NCBI GenBank assembly: GCA_016802295.1
Contig: JAESIW010000118.1
Coordinates: forward strand, 1,528,571 to 1,592,570
Direction: 5' to 3'
Length of the DNA stretch: 64,000 nucleotides
From: Brachionus rotundiformis
Lineage: Eukaryota > Rotifera > Eurotatoria > Ploima > Brachionidae
Part shown: positions 34,228-47,000 of the stretch, one piece after another
Layout: every line of letters begins with the position of its first letter
Position numbering within the stretch: the first letter of the stretch is position 1
Notes under the pieces: model-generated
What the model saw: only the letters and a program-made list of their open reading frames with translations
Told to the model about the DNA's origin: nothing
Database searches by the model: none
Translations under genes and position numbers: made by a program

Positions 34228-35787
34228 ATGATGAATTCGTCTAGAAATGACGAAGGTCTTAAAAATTTGTTGAAAAACATTAAAAATGCTGGCCTGACGC
34301 CACATAGTCCTAGTCAAGTGGAAAAGTCCAAGCTTAGATCCGAGTCTACATGCTCGACTACTTCATCCAGCTCAAAAATTTGCTTGAGCACCAAAACCGA
34401 CCAGGCCAAGAGCGAAAAGCAGTCTATTCAGAGCATGATTAAATCCCATCCATTTCTAATTGATTTGAACAGTTCCAAACAAAAGAGCAAGCTCGAGAAC
34501 GAGTCGGACTTAGCCTTGGACAAAATAGACTACGACGAAGATGATGATGACCTGAATGATAATGAAACAGAGAGAATAGCTGAGAATCAGGAAGATTCCA
34601 AAAAACTCAACTACAACAACAACAATGATTACTTCAATTGTACATTTGATGACGATTTTGACTACAAAAAAATGATTTCCAAGACCGTTGGTCACAAGTC
34701 AAAAACCAAAACAAAACAAGATCCATGCTTCAAGCAACCATCTAAATTCCAGGAATTCGACAATCCATGCTCTTCAGAAAATATGAAAAAAAAACTCCAC
34801 AGATCCAACAGGGTCTATTACAATGGCTACTTGAACAAACAGGACAATAAATGCTACCAGAATATGCCAGAGTACCAAACACATGCATCTGATTTGCTTC
34901 AATTCTTAAAGTCACTATGGTCGGACAAAAAGATGTGCGACTTGTCCATTGTTGTATGCAATCGAAAGTATCCTGCGCACAAAATTGGCCTGGCCATGTT
35001 CAGCAAAAAGTATCGCGAGGAGTTTCAGCGCAAGGGCAATGAATCATCTGTGTACACAATTTGTCTCAAAAATTCTACAATATACGCTGTAGAGGCCATT
35101 CTTAACTACATTTATACAGCTAAAATAGACATCAATCCGTCCAATGTTGAGGAAATTCTGAATGCAGCCAAAGAACTTGGCATAGAGGAGCTAATATGCA
35201 TGACCAATGATTACCTAAGCTCTTTGTCCATAGGAGATGTACTAGACTACATGGGCAACATAATAAACAAAGAAGGCTCTGAGCTCATGTTCTACGAACT
35301 ATATGTCTATTTTATGACCCATTTGGACAAGATTTCGCGCACCCCTGAATTCCTAAAATCGAGCATTAGTGTAGTGAGCGCTATGCTAAGCGACTCGCAC
35401 CTATGTGTGGCCAAAGAGCTCGAGGTATTCGAGGCTTGTGTCAGATGGCTTGAGTATGATGCGGCAACTAGAAGCAAATGCTTGACCGAGCTGTTCAAAA
35501 ATGTCAGATTTACTTTAATATGTCCAGATGATTTGGTCTCCAAAGTGGAGAATTCTATTAATTTAAATGATGCTGGCGTTTTTAGACTAGTCTACAATGC
35601 TTACAAATATCATACGCTTAATTTGAGTAAATTGACCAATTTTACCAAGAGAGAAGAAAGTAGAAACGAGTGCTTGAAAGGTGCCAGTGTGCCTGATTCG
35701 TTTGTTAAAGCAGTTAGAGAATTGTCAGAGATAGCTCATAAGCTTAAGGCGGCTAGGGCCTATACTAGCAATAAAATACTCGATTAA
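34228..35787 (+). CDS. BTB-BACK domain protein without Kelch repeats
   Basis: Intronless frame of 519 codons. Residues 1-215 are low-complexity, Ser/Lys/Asp/Asn-rich and probably disordered, with an acidic run near 100-120. A BTB/POZ domain spans about 216-325 (SDKKMCDLSIVV, PAHKIGLAMFSKKY, VEAILNYIYTAKIDI, LNAAKELGIEEL). A BACK domain follows at about 333-440 (YFMTHLDKISRTPEFL, EVFEACVRWLEYD). Only about 80 residues remain after it, with no Kelch repeats. BTB-BACK proteins usually serve as CUL3 ubiquitin-ligase adaptors; here the substrate-binding module would have to be the disordered N-terminus or short C-terminus. The orthologue is not identified. Confidence 0.85.
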   Translation: MMNSSRNDEGLKNLLKNIKNAGLTPHSPSQVEKSKLRSESTCSTTSSSSKICLSTKTDQAKSEKQSIQSMIKSHPFLIDLNSSKQKSKLENESDLALDKIDYDEDDDDLNDNETERIAENQEDSKKLNYNNNNDYFNCTFDDDFDYKKMISKTVGHKSKTKTKQDPCFKQPSKFQEFDNPCSSENMKKKLHRSNRVYYNGYLNKQDNKCYQNMPEYQTHASDLLQFLKSLWSDKKMCDLSIVVCNRKYPAHKIGLAMFSKKYREEFQRKGNESSVYTICLKNSTIYAVEAILNYIYTAKIDINPSNVEEILNAAKELGIEELICMTNDYLSSLSIGDVLDYMGNIINKEGSELMFYELYVYFMTHLDKISRTPEFLKSSISVVSAMLSDSHLCVAKELEVFEACVRWLEYDAATRSKCLTELFKNVRFTLICPDDLVSKVENSINLNDAGVFRLVYNAYKYHTLNLSKLTNFTKREESRNECLKGASVPDSFVKAVRELSEIAHKLKAARAYTSNKILD

Positions 35788-35929
35788 TTACATTAATGTT
35801 TATATTATTATTTTTTGTATCATTTTTTTTAATTAAATTAAAGTTAATTAAAAATATATTTTAAAATTTGAAATTATTTTATAACTTTTTAATAAAATAA
35901 AATAAGAAGAACAAGAACTTGGAGCTACG

Positions 35930-36264
35930 AAGATCGAGTGGCATGTGTAGCAATTCTCTATATCACTATAGAAACGATTTAATCAATTGATCAAAGTCTT
36001 GTGATGGTTCTTCAGTCATGTGACTCACTGTCCCAATCTGGGTCTGTGCTCTGAATCAAAGAGAACCTGAGCAGCATCTTCGATCAACTCTCAAACAACT
36101 AGAGTAGTTAATTGATGGAATGGTCTACCTCCGACAACCAATCTGTTCAAACAAAGATAAGATATATTCAAGACAAATGGTAAGAAAGTCCTTATCATCC
36201 ACTATGCTATCAAAGCAACTTCTTTAATTTTATCTTACTTTAATTATTGTCTCAATTGTAAAAA
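35930..36264 (+). repeat. Left copy of the duplicated sequence bracketing gap 1
   Basis: About 330 bp nearly identical to 36878-37206, both ending CTCAATTGTAAAAA. A few substitutions and a small indel separate them. Together with the gap between, this fits two allelic contig ends placed side by side. The sequence itself matches no recognised gene. Confidence 0.75.
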
Positions 36265-36877
36265 NNNNNNNNNNNNNNNNNNNNNNNNNNNNNNNNNNNN
36301 NNNNNNNNNNNNNNNNNNNNNNNNNNNNNNNNNNNNNNNNNNNNNNNNNNNNNNNNNNNNNNNNNNNNNNNNNNNNNNNNNNNNNNNNNNNNNNNNNNNN
36401 NNNNNNNNNNNNNNNNNNNNNNNNNNNNNNNNNNNNNNNNNNNNNNNNNNNNNNNNNNNNNNNNNNNNNNNNNNNNNNNNNNNNNNNNNNNNNNNNNNNN
36501 NNNNNNNNNNNNNNNNNNNNNNNNNNNNNNNNNNNNNNNNNNNNNNNNNNNNNNNNNNNNNNNNNNNNNNNNNNNNNNNNNNNNNNNNNNNNNNNNNNNN
36601 NNNNNNNNNNNNNNNNNNNNNNNNNNNNNNNNNNNNNNNNNNNNNNNNNNNNNNNNNNNNNNNNNNNNNNNNNNNNNNNNNNNNNNNNNNNNNNNNNNNN
36701 NNNNNNNNNNNNNNNNNNNNNNNNNNNNNNNNNNNNNNNNNNNNNNNNNNNNNNNNNNNNNNNNNNNNNNNNNNNNNNNNNNNNNNNNNNNNNNNNNNNN
36801 NNNNNNNNNNNNNNNNNNNNNNNNNNNNNNNNNNNNNNNNNNNNNNNNNNNNNNNNNNNNNNNNNNNNNNNNNNNNN
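36265..36877. other. Assembly gap (613 Ns)
   Basis: Run of N. No biological inference is possible; see the flanking duplicates. Confidence 1.
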
Positions 36878-37206
36878 AGTCCAGAGTGGCATGTCTAGCA
36901 ATTCTCTAAATAAGTATAGAAACGATTTAATCAATTAGTTCTGGTGATGGTTCTTTAGTCATGTGACTCACTGTTCCAATCTGGGTCTGTGCTCTGAATC
37001 AAAGAGAACCTGAGCAGCATCTTCGATCAACACTCAAACAACTAGAGTAGCTAATTGATGGAATGGTCTACCTCCGACAACCAATCTGTTCAAACAAAGA
37101 TAAGATATATTCAAGACAAATGGTAAGGAAGTCCTTATCATCCACTATGCTATCAAAGCAACTTTTTTAATTTTATCTTACTTTAATTATTGTCTCAATT
37201 GTAAAA
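36878..37206 (+). repeat. Right copy of the duplicated sequence bracketing gap 1
   Basis: Direct near-identical repeat of 35930-36264; see that entry. An LTR pair around a gap is the alternative, but clear TG...CA ends are not visible. Confidence 0.75.
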
Positions 37207-37293
37207 AGAGTAACAGCCCATGTTGAACAATATGAACTTAATATCTAGACATCCAGTTGCCAAAGATTCTTTCTAGCAAGACATCTTTATAAC

Positions 37294-37314
37294 TTATTAT
37301 TATTATTATTATTA
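37294..37314. repeat. TTA microsatellite
   Basis: Seven perfect TTA/ATT triplets. Confidence 0.8.
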
Positions 37315-37450
37315 CTATCAAATAATGAATGAGGAAATTTTTTTTTTTTATATTTAATGTCAATTACATTTGATTATACCAATGTATGATCTTTTTACAG
37401 TAATTTATCAATCACAAATAGATAATTTTGAGGTTGATTTTATTAGATAG

Positions 37451-37954
37451 CAAATTTTCGGGTCTTGTCGATTATGTGATCTTCATGCTCACTAAATATG
37501 TGATCTCGGTCATCTTGCTGGGTTGGTGATCTAAGCTTTTGGAAAAAAAAGCAATCAAATTTTTTGTGATCTTTTAATAAAACAAAAAAAAATTCTGAGA
37601 TCAATATATATAAATAAAATATAAAATTCAAGTTAAATCAATCAGGAAAAAATTGTGTAATTTTCATGGAAAGTTTTCTTTCATTTTTCATTAAGGCACC
37701 ACATAAAGGGTTATTAAGAAGAGCTTAAATTATCAATATTTGGATCATTCTCAGATACGAACTCATCATCTAAATCTGAACTATCTGAGTCATTAGTTTT
37801 TTCTACAAGGAAAAAAATATTTTTTTTAAATTTTATAACCATTTTTTAATACTTGTGATCTTTAGATAAGGTGATCATTAAATTTGTGATCATCCCAGAT
37901 CACCAAACCAGCAAGATAACAAAGATCACATAGTCAACAAGACCTTCAAATTTT
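37451..37954. mobile_element. Non-autonomous inverted-repeat transposon (hAT-like) with 8 bp target duplication
   Basis: The element runs 37459-37946 (488 bp), flanked by the identical 8 bp CAAATTTT at 37451-37458 and 37947-37954. The left end reads CGGGTCTTGTCGATTATGTG and the right end, reversed, AAGGTCTTGTTGACTATGTG. The inverted repeats continue for about 75 bp, with a 24 bp block duplicated in the left arm. Several GTGATCT/GGTGATC motifs recur in both arms, like subterminal transposase-binding sites. An 8 bp target duplication is typical of hAT elements. Inside, on the minus strand, an exon-like piece (37802-37714, acceptor TTGTAG) encodes a very acidic C-terminus, DSDSSDLDDEFVSEN, to a stop, possibly the last exon of the parent transposase. 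Confidence 0.8.
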
Positions 37955-38709
37955 TATAATATTTCACAAATTATTAAATTTTTCATCAATATTTAATTAA
38001 AAGCTTTTATTATTCAAGGCTTATTGCGAAATTATTATTACTTAAGAAAATATGAGATTTTTCGATTGCTTTACTTTTTTTAAAGGTAAAAAAATAAAAC
38101 ATTTTTCCAGTTAAGACACAAAACTACCATTTTAAAAAACAGTCTATACAAAATTTTACTTTACTTTAAATTAAAATTAAACTAAAAGATAATTATTGTC
38201 TGCATTTAAAACAAAATCAAGCAATGTTTTAAATTAAATAAAAAATTTTTATCATTCTAGTCTCCAATAGATTATCAACTTAATTATTTTGGTTGAATTT
38301 TGGCAAGCAATTTAAAACATATTTATAAAAGATAAACTTTTTTTTTAAATTAAATTAAAATTGAAGCAAAAATCAAGCTTTAAGAAAAAGTATTTTGTTT
38401 GTCAATTATGAAAATATATTATTTTAAATTATCATAATAATAAAAATGAATAAAAATATAAAAAATCTAGCAGTGTGCCGCTTTAATCTAAAAAATTAAA
38501 TCTAATTTTGGATTCTAATGATCAAGTAAGACCTTTGAGTACTTGGATTATTTACTAACAAATTTAGTTTGACTAATTTTAACAACTTTATTGATCTAAA
38601 CCAGAGACAATTTACAACCATTTTAAATAATTAAAATTAAATCAAAATTTAATTAACTTTATAAAAATTTATTTATTAATGAACAAAAATTAAAAACCCC
38701 ATAGCCCAT
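37955..38709. other. Intergenic, no gene seen
   Basis: AT-rich sequence between the transposon and the 3' end of the zinc-binding protein gene. Confidence 0.45.
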
Positions 38710-39882
38710 TCAAAAGTCCAGCTTTCTCTTTTTATTGGTGCCCTCATCGAAAAACAAATTGCCTAGCAGACAATCGGACTCGGCCAAGTGCCTATTTGGC
38801 TCGTATCTTATCCTCTTTATGCTGGCTATGTTCAGCTCTATTTGGTTCAGGCATGACTGAAGCTGTTGCGCTATGTAATTGGCCTCGTTGAGCAACAGGT
38901 CCAATGTGTCCGCATCGGTGCTCTCATCTGCACACTTGGCACTCAATTTCTCTTTTTTGCTCCTGAACTCGGTCAACTCACCGGCATCACCATCTTTTTT
39001 GTGGTCAATTTTGTACTTATTTTTCAAATAATTTATCCGCTCAAAGAACAATTGGTAGCTCTTGTCAATTTCCTTGATTATTTTGTTCCTACTTTCCTTG
39101 AGCCTTTGCTCAATATCATCAAAATAGTTATCAGTGAATAGGCTTTGTCTGGCGTGGCTTTTTTCCAACTTGGCCAATTGGTCGTCTATTTTGAGCAAAG
39201 AGTCAGCAAGCAGCTTGGACTTGTGGCTCTTGGCCTCTTGGCAAATGTGGCCGAGAGGGCTTGGCAAAAGATTGTCGGACTCGCTGTGAAAATCATTGAG
39301 ATCGGCGTTGTCCTCGTTGAACGAGCTCGACTTGGACAAGCTCTCGACTTTGATTGACACAGTGGCCTGGTGGGCCGGCAACGAGAGCCTGTTCTTGATG
39401 TTCTGAATCTTGTTGCGGACATAGTTGCGTATCTGGGTCAGGCTGGGCATCACGGCCAGCTCGTACTCGGCCTCTTTGTGCTGCAAAATGTCCAGAATTT
39501 GCTCCGGCTTGGTCACACTTTGCTCAATCATGATGTTCTCGATGATCTTTTTGCACTTTCGGCTCAAGTGGTCCTCGACGCTGTGCTCTGAGCGCTCGAA
39601 TGCTTGGTTGTGCTCGTTGGCGCTGTATATTTCTATCTTGCCAGCAGTCTCGCAGCTCAACACCAGAAATCTGGCCTCACAGCTCGGACCGCACAGCTTC
39701 GAGTTGCAGTTCAGGTACTGCATTCGCATCTTGTGCGGCTCGGCCTCCTTGGTGCCGCACAGGCTGCAATTGGTCAGATGCGACTTGGCTATGGTGGTCG
39801 GACGATTCGCGTCCAAGAACGTGTCCAGCTCGTCCTCTGAATGGCATATGGTAATAAACTTCCAGTCTATTCTTTTGCGCAT
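38710..39882 (-). CDS. Unidentified zinc-binding-domain protein with C-terminal nuclear signal
   Basis: Intronless frame of 390 codons, clearly more GC-rich than its surroundings. Residues 1-92 hold WKFITICHSEDELDTF and then Cys39, Cys42, His50, Cys59, Cys64, Cys68, Cys77 and His91. The spacing recalls the FLYWCH/GCM/FAR1-type zinc domains found in transposase-derived transcription regulators. The rest is helical and charged, with probable coiled coil near 225-300 (KIDDQLAKLEKS, QRLKESRNKIIKEID). The last residues, NKKRKLDF, look like a nuclear localisation signal. No transposase catalytic domain is present. It may be a domesticated transposon-derived DNA-binding protein; this is inference and the family is not firmly assigned. 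Confidence 0.65.
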   Translation of the reverse strand: MRKRIDWKFITICHSEDELDTFLDANRPTTIAKSHLTNCSLCGTKEAEPHKMRMQYLNCNSKLCGPSCEARFLVLSCETAGKIEIYSANEHNQAFERSEHSVEDHLSRKCKKIIENIMIEQSVTKPEQILDILQHKEAEYELAVMPSLTQIRNYVRNKIQNIKNRLSLPAHQATVSIKVESLSKSSSFNEDNADLNDFHSESDNLLPSPLGHICQEAKSHKSKLLADSLLKIDDQLAKLEKSHARQSLFTDNYFDDIEQRLKESRNKIIKEIDKSYQLFFERINYLKNKYKIDHKKDGDAGELTEFRSKKEKLSAKCADESTDADTLDLLLNEANYIAQQLQSCLNQIELNIASIKRIRYEPNRHLAESDCLLGNLFFDEGTNKKRKLDF

Positions 39883-41030
39883 TTATGTGCTAAACAGAAT
39901 TTTAAAACTAGTTCAATTTGACTCAGCAATAAACAACATACAACTTTTCATCAGCAATGCCTCTATTTAGTGAACACATTTGTGCGATTTTGGCTTTATG
40001 TGCTGAATTTTTTTGTCTTAAAATTGCCATATGTGCATTTTACATGGAATTAATTTTAAAATTAACACAAATTAAAATTTTAATAATTTAGGGCCTAATT
40101 TTAATAAAATATGGCATCTAATTGGCAAATCAAAAGTGCTCATGTTCACACGACCAATTGTTGCTTTTGGTATCGTGCTCACTCGCACACTTGCTCCTCT
40201 TAACCATTTATGCTCTACCACAAAAATTTTTTCATCTTGGATCCATTTTGGTTCATTTACACATAAAAATTGCTAGCTTGTAGGCAAAACATTGCCTCTC
40301 TATTGATCTCCCCAGTTATCAAATATTTTATTTTATCAATTTTTAGACATTTTTTATCTAAATATCAAATAATTTTTGAAAAATTGGCAATAATTAAAGC
40401 ATGCACAATGGCAAAAAGTATTCTAATACTTAAGTGCACTGGAAATTTGCCATTGGTAAGTTTTCATTGAGTGGCAATGTTAGATGGATGTTCATTAGCA
40501 CATAAATGTCTCTCTTAATTAACCATCTAGACATCGAACATGATATTATTAAATTAACTTTATTAAATTGAATACATTTAATTTATTTATATTTAATCAA
40601 TTAAAAAAATTCCAAAATTATTTTTTATGGTTTAGTTTCAAGCACTTTTGGCACTTGCTTTGGAACACTAAAAGGTAAAGCTTGAAGATGGCGACTAATT
40701 GTGAGCTTTTAAGCTTTTATTTTAAATGTACATCACCTAGATGGTGAAAATTTAAATTAAAATAACTCATCTTGAGAATGTCACATATTTTTTCCTTATT
40801 CACATAAAAATGTATCAATTTATTCAAATAATTCAAAGCGTTATTTATTTAATTATAAATTTTTTGGTGTCATCTGCCAGCTATTAAATAGATATATTTT
40901 TTTTCAATTCTAGTTCTATCAAAAAAGGACTTGATTATTTTCTTAACTAAAAAATTTAAATTTTAAAAATTTATTTTATATTTAAGAAATAAATATTTAT
41001 TTAATATGGCTAGAAATATTTTAAAAAAAT
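39883..41030. other. Intergenic, no gene seen
   Basis: AT-rich region containing the upstream flank of the gene at 38710 and the 3' flank of glutamate synthase. No further feature is recognised. Confidence 0.45.
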
Positions 41031-44000
41031 CTAAAATTGAATGGACTTTTGGGTTTGAAGAACTCCAGCAGAGCCGGCAAGAGACGAATATCCCATAAGG
41101 TCTTGGTCTATTTGTCTTGCCGCTTGTCTGCCCTCGTGGATGGCCCACACGACCAAACTTTGTCCGCGTCGACAATCGCCAGCTGCGTATACTTTGGGAA
41201 TACTTGTGTTATACTTCGAGTTAGGGGTAGAAATGTTGCTTCTGGGGTCTTTGTTTAAGTTAAGCTGTTTAATGACAGTCTCCTCAGGTCCTAAAAAGCC
41301 CATTGCCAACAAAACCAGGTCACATTCATACACTTTTTCACTATCAGGCACTTCAGCCATCTGCCATCTTCCATTCTCATCTTTTTTCCATTCGATTTGA
41401 ACTGTTCTAACTCCGGCAACATTACCATTTCCATCATCAATAAACTCTTTGCTAGATATTTGGTACACTCTGGGATCTTTATTGAACAAATACATTGTTT
41501 CCTCGTGTCCGTAGTCAAGCTTGAAAACTTTGGGCCAAGTTGGCCACGGGTTATCGCCAGCTCGACTCGACGGTGGCTTTGGTAATATCTCAAAAGTAAC
41601 TATGTCTTTTGCTCCTTGACGAAGCGAAGTGCCTATACAATCCACACCAGTGTCACCACCTCCAATTACCAAGACTCGTTTGCCTTTGGCAAGCGTTTTC
41701 AATTCATCTAAATTTTTATTTTTTGCATTTTGTTGCTCTTGCCAAGACTGCAAAAAGCTCATGGCAAAGTAAATGCCGTTTAGCTGGCGGCCTGGTATGT
41801 TCAAGTCGCGAGGCCAAGTGGCTCCAGTAGATACCAAAACAGCGTCATACTGTTCCAACAGATGAGCAGAGTCCACATCTTTGCCAACTTCCACATTTGG
41901 TCTAAACTCAATTCCCTCCTGGGTCATCAAATCAACACGTCTTTGAACAACATCTTTGGATAGTTTCATGGACGGAATGCCATATCTAAGAAGACCACCG
42001 ATAGCGTTGTTTCTCTCAAAAACGGTAACCAAGTGTCCCACTCTGTTCAATTGGTGTGCTGCGGCAAGACCAGCTGGCCCAGAGCCTATCACAGCTATTC
42101 TCTTTCCAGTTCTGTGCTTTGGAAACTCGGGTTTCATCCAGCCCTGTTCAAATGCGTGATCAATGATAGCGCATTCAATGTTCTTTATGGTCACTGGCTT
42201 AGCATTAATGCCAAGCACACAAGCGCCTTCACACGGCGCCGGACACACTCGACCAGTAAATTCTGGAAAATTGTTTGTCTGAAGCAATTGATACAACGCT
42301 TCTTTCCAATTGTTGTTATAGACCAAGTCATTCCATTTTGGTATTATGTTACCTAATGGACAACCGTCTTTAGACTGACAAAATGGTATACCACAGTCCA
42401 TGCACCTTGCTGCCTGTTGTTTCAAACCTTTTCTAACACCTTTATGGTTGTGGATCTCATTCCAGTCATTTAATCTCTCATCCACTTTTCTGTACTGTTC
42501 CAAATTACGCTCATATTTGTAAAAGCCCTTGAGTTTGTCAAACTTTCCAGCAGAATCTTCAATGTCAACAATGGGATTTGTTTTTTCAATTTTTTCCGGA
42601 ACTAAAACATCTTTTTTTTTACTTTCGAGCACTTTTTTGTACTCATTTGGAAACACCTTGATAAAACTAGCAGTGGACAGAGGCCAGTTGTTAAGTATAC
42701 CTTTGGCAATTTCGGATTTAGTTGATTCATAGAAATCGCTTAGAATCGATTTTAGATAAACTAAATCGTCATCTTCGACCACTTTGTACAAAGATACTGA
42801 TTCCTTGTTGCATTTTGGCGGGAAAACACCTGTAGGATCATAGATGTAAGCAATACCACCTGACATGCCAGCAGCAAAATTTCTTCCAGTAAGTCCCAAA
42901 ATGACAGCAACACCACCAGTCATGTACTCACATCCATGATCACCACATCCCTCACTGACCGCTGTAGCTCCACTATTACGCACACAAAATCTTTCAGCAG
43001 CTTGACCCCTAATGTAAACAGTTCCTTTAATAGCGCCATAAAGTACTACATTGCCAACTATGATTGCGTCAACACTCTTGAACTGGCTCTCAATCGGCGG
43101 GTAAATAACTATCTTTCCGCCTGATAGACCCTTGCCAACATAGTCATTGGCATCACCTATTAACTCCATTGTAACTCCTTTGGCCAAAAATGCACCAAAG
43201 CTTTGACCAGCACTTCCTTTAAGCTTTAAATGTATTGAATCATCGTTCAAACCTTTTTCTTTGTATTTAAGAGATATTAAATTAGACAAACTGGCACCAA
43301 ACGCTCTTTGTTCATTGTTAATTGTATACTCAAGTGAAATTGATTTGGTACGCTGCTCAATCACATCCAAACAATCTATCATTACTTTTTCTTCCAAGCG
43401 TTTCTCAAGCTCAAAGTTTTGCTTTACTGTTCCACCTCTAATACTGGCACTTGGTCTTAGTGTGCTCGCATTTAGCAAAATAGCCTCATAATTAAGACTA
43501 GCTTCTTTAAAATTGGCATCATTATGCTTTGGCTTAAGGTACTCGACTTTGCCGACAAGGTCGGAAAATTTTCTTATACCAAGTTTGGCCATTATTTGTC
43601 TACACTCTTCAGCAACAAGGAAAAAATAATTAATCACATGTTCAGGTTTGCCTAAAAATTTTTGCCTAAGCACTGGGTCCTGGGTTGCTATGCCAACTGG
43701 ACACGTGTTCAAGTGACACTTTCTCATCATGATACAACCAAGAGTAATTAAAGGCGCAGTGGCAAAGCCGAATTCATCGGCGCCAAGCATTCCTGCCATC
43801 ACAACATCCAAGCCAGTTCGGAGTTGTCCATCAGCCTGAATAACCACTCTAGATCTCAAGTCATTAAGCACCAAAGTTTGATGTGTCTCGGCCAAGCCGA
43901 GCTCCCATGGCAAACCGGCGCTCTTAATTCCAGTCCAGCTGCTTGCACCAGTGCCGCCATCATGGCCACTTATGGTCAAGTGTTCGGCTTTGGCTTTTAC

Positions 44001-47000
44001 TACACCACTGGCCACAACACCAACACCAACTTCAGACACCAATTTAACACTTATCCTAGCCTTGGGATTGGCACACTTCAAATCATAGATCAACTCAGCC
44101 AAGTCTTCAATTGAATAAATGTCATGATGAGGCGGCGGACTAATCAATCCAACGCCTGGTATTGAATTTCTACAATTGGCTATCTCTTTGGTAACTTTAT
44201 AGCCAGGCAGCTCACCACCCTCACCTGGTTTGGCACCTTGAGCCATCTTAATCTGAATATCATCTGCATGTGACAAATAAACGCTACTGACTCCGAATCG
44301 ACCAGATGCCACTTGCTTGATGGCCGATCTGGTGCTTGTCATACCGTCACCATCGTTCAAAAGACGCTCAATATTCTCACCACCTTCTCCAGTGTTCGAT
44401 TTACCTTTAATATTGTTCATGGCACGAGCCAGTGTTTCATGAGTTTCGATAGAAATTGAACCAAAGCTCATGGCACCAGTGGCAAATCGTTTGACAATTT
44501 CAGCCGCTGGCTCAACTTCATCAATTGGCACAGCTTGTGTTTTTGAATAATCAATACGAAATTGGCCTCTAATTGTACAATTTCTATTAGCCTCTGTGTG
44601 CAGCTGTGAAAATTGTTGGTAAGCTTGGTGACTATTTTTTTGAGCAGCCTGTTGTAATGTGGCAATGGTGCCTGGATCATTGATGTGTTTTTCACCCGAG
44701 TTGCGCCAATGATAGACGCCTGGATTCACAGCAAGGCGATCATCCCCGCCTTCGCGAGGTCCATACGCCAACAAGTACCTGTTGTAGACCTCGGTGGACA
44801 GCAGTCTGAAGTCTACACCTCCAATGCGGGATGAAGTTCCCTTAAAACATCTGGCTATGACCTGGTTGTGGATACCAACAGCTTCGAATATTTGAGCACC
44901 TTTGTAAGATTGTAGAGTTGAAATGCCCATTTTGGCCATTACCTTGGCAATACCATATCTAGTGGCACTGGTGTAATTTTTGAATATTTGCTCATTATCA
45001 AACTCGGTGTTTAGCAGACTCTGAGCATTTAGGTTACGAATAGTCTCAAAAACCAAGTAAGGACAGATTGCATCAGCACCAAAGCCAAGCAGTAGACACA
45101 AGTGATGAATTTCGCGTGCTTCACCAGTCTCAATCACAAGGCCCACTTTCATTCGGAGCTTTTTCTCAATTAAGTAATGATGGACAGCACCTACGGCCAA
45201 AAGTGGACTTATTGGCAAGTAGTTTCGACCAGCCATACGGTCGCTGAGGATCAAATAAGTGTAGCCTTGATTGGCAGCCTCGACTGCCTCTCTGCATATG
45301 GCATTCAATGCTTTGGAAATAAAATCCTCATTAGGTATGTAGTCCTTGATGTCAAAGACTATGTTTATTGTGTAGGCTTTGAAGCTTCTGTAGTGGATGT
45401 TTTTGAGAACGAACAGATCTTCTAAAGAGAGTATGGGCTGTTCAATGAACAAGCGTTCACATTGCTCGGCACTTGGCTCGAGTATATTGGACTCAGGACC
45501 GATTGGACACGCGAGCGACATGATAATGCGCTCGCGTATGGGATCTATGGGCGGGTTGGTCACTTGGGCAAACAATTGTTTGAAATAGTCATAGATGAGC
45601 GGGTTGTATTGGGACAGACAAGCTAGTGGAGCATCATTGCCCATGCTGCCAAGGCTTTCTTTTGAGTTTTTGATCATTGGTAGAAGAAGCATGCTTAATA
45701 CTTCGACATTGTAGCCGAAAAGGGGCAGTCTACGATCCTCTTCGACAAGCGCAAAGTCTGCTGCTTTGACAGACGACTTTGCCACCATACTGGTACTCAT
45801 TATTTCCTCAAAGTTTGGATTCTGTGAGCGATAAATCTCGTGCAAGTCTTTGATTGTGGTCAATTTTCTGACCCAGTTTTGCACAGGTCTGGTCATTGTT
45901 ATCTCATTTTTGATCTGTATGTCGCTGGTTATTTCTTTTTTCAGCACATCAGCCAGCAACATTCGGCCAGGCTTAAGCCTACCCTTCTGAATTACCTGAC
46001 TTGGTTCGACGTCTATGACGCCGACCTCGCTAGCCATCACCAAATGCTTTGACTTGAGCACATAGTAGCGCGACGGTCTGAGACCATTGCGATCCAAAAT
46101 GGCACCAATATAGCGGCCATCTGTGAAAGTCAGCAGCGCAGGGCCGTCCCAGGGCTCCATGCTGCACGAACTCCACTTGTAATAGGCTTTTTTCAGGTCA
46201 CTCATGAGCTCGTCGCCTTGCCAAGCTTCTGGCACCAAAGTCACCATTGCCTCAGGCAACGATCTCTCACCACACTCAACCAAGAACTCAACAACATTGT
46301 CCACACATCCCGAATCGGACAAATTTTGCTCCACAACTGGAAACAAATTATTCAACTCGTCACCAAACAACTTGCTGGTCATGATGCCCTCACGGGCGTT
46401 CATGTAATTCACATTTCCTCTAAGAGTGTTAATCTCACCATTGTGTGCCACATACCGATACGGATGGGCCCGTTCCCAACTAGGGAATGTATTTGTTGAA
46501 AATCTGGAATGAACCAGTGCCAAATAAACCTCAAAATTTGTATCCTTCAAGTCCAAAAAGTAATCCCACAATTGTTCAGGTGTCACTAGACCTTTGTACA
46601 CACAAGTTGTTGTTGAAAAGCTGCAAATGTAGCCATGAATACAATTTTGATTGTAGATGTGAGTAGTGCGCTTGCGCACTATGAAAATTCGCTGCTGAAA
46701 GTTAAGACGATGGCGCGAATGGCTGCTCAAATTTTGATCAATGACAAATGCTTGTTTGATGAGAGGCTCGTGTTCACGAGCGACCTCGCCAATAGCTTGG
46801 TTATCCACTGGCACAGTTCGCCAATAGACCACCTTTAAGTTGTAGCTAAGAGCCATTTTTTCAAATTCAATTTGCGCCTGGCGTGGATTCTCACGCGGCA
46901 TGAATATCACCGCTACTCCATAGTTTCCATTCTCTGGCAATTCAATGCCCGATTTGAGCAATTCATTGCGGAAAAAATTGTCCGGAATGGATGTCATGAC

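Noticed and set aside
35930..37206. LTR retrotransposon around gap 1
   Set aside because: No TG...CA termini, target duplication or internal coding visible, and gap 2 shows the same pattern inside a host gene.
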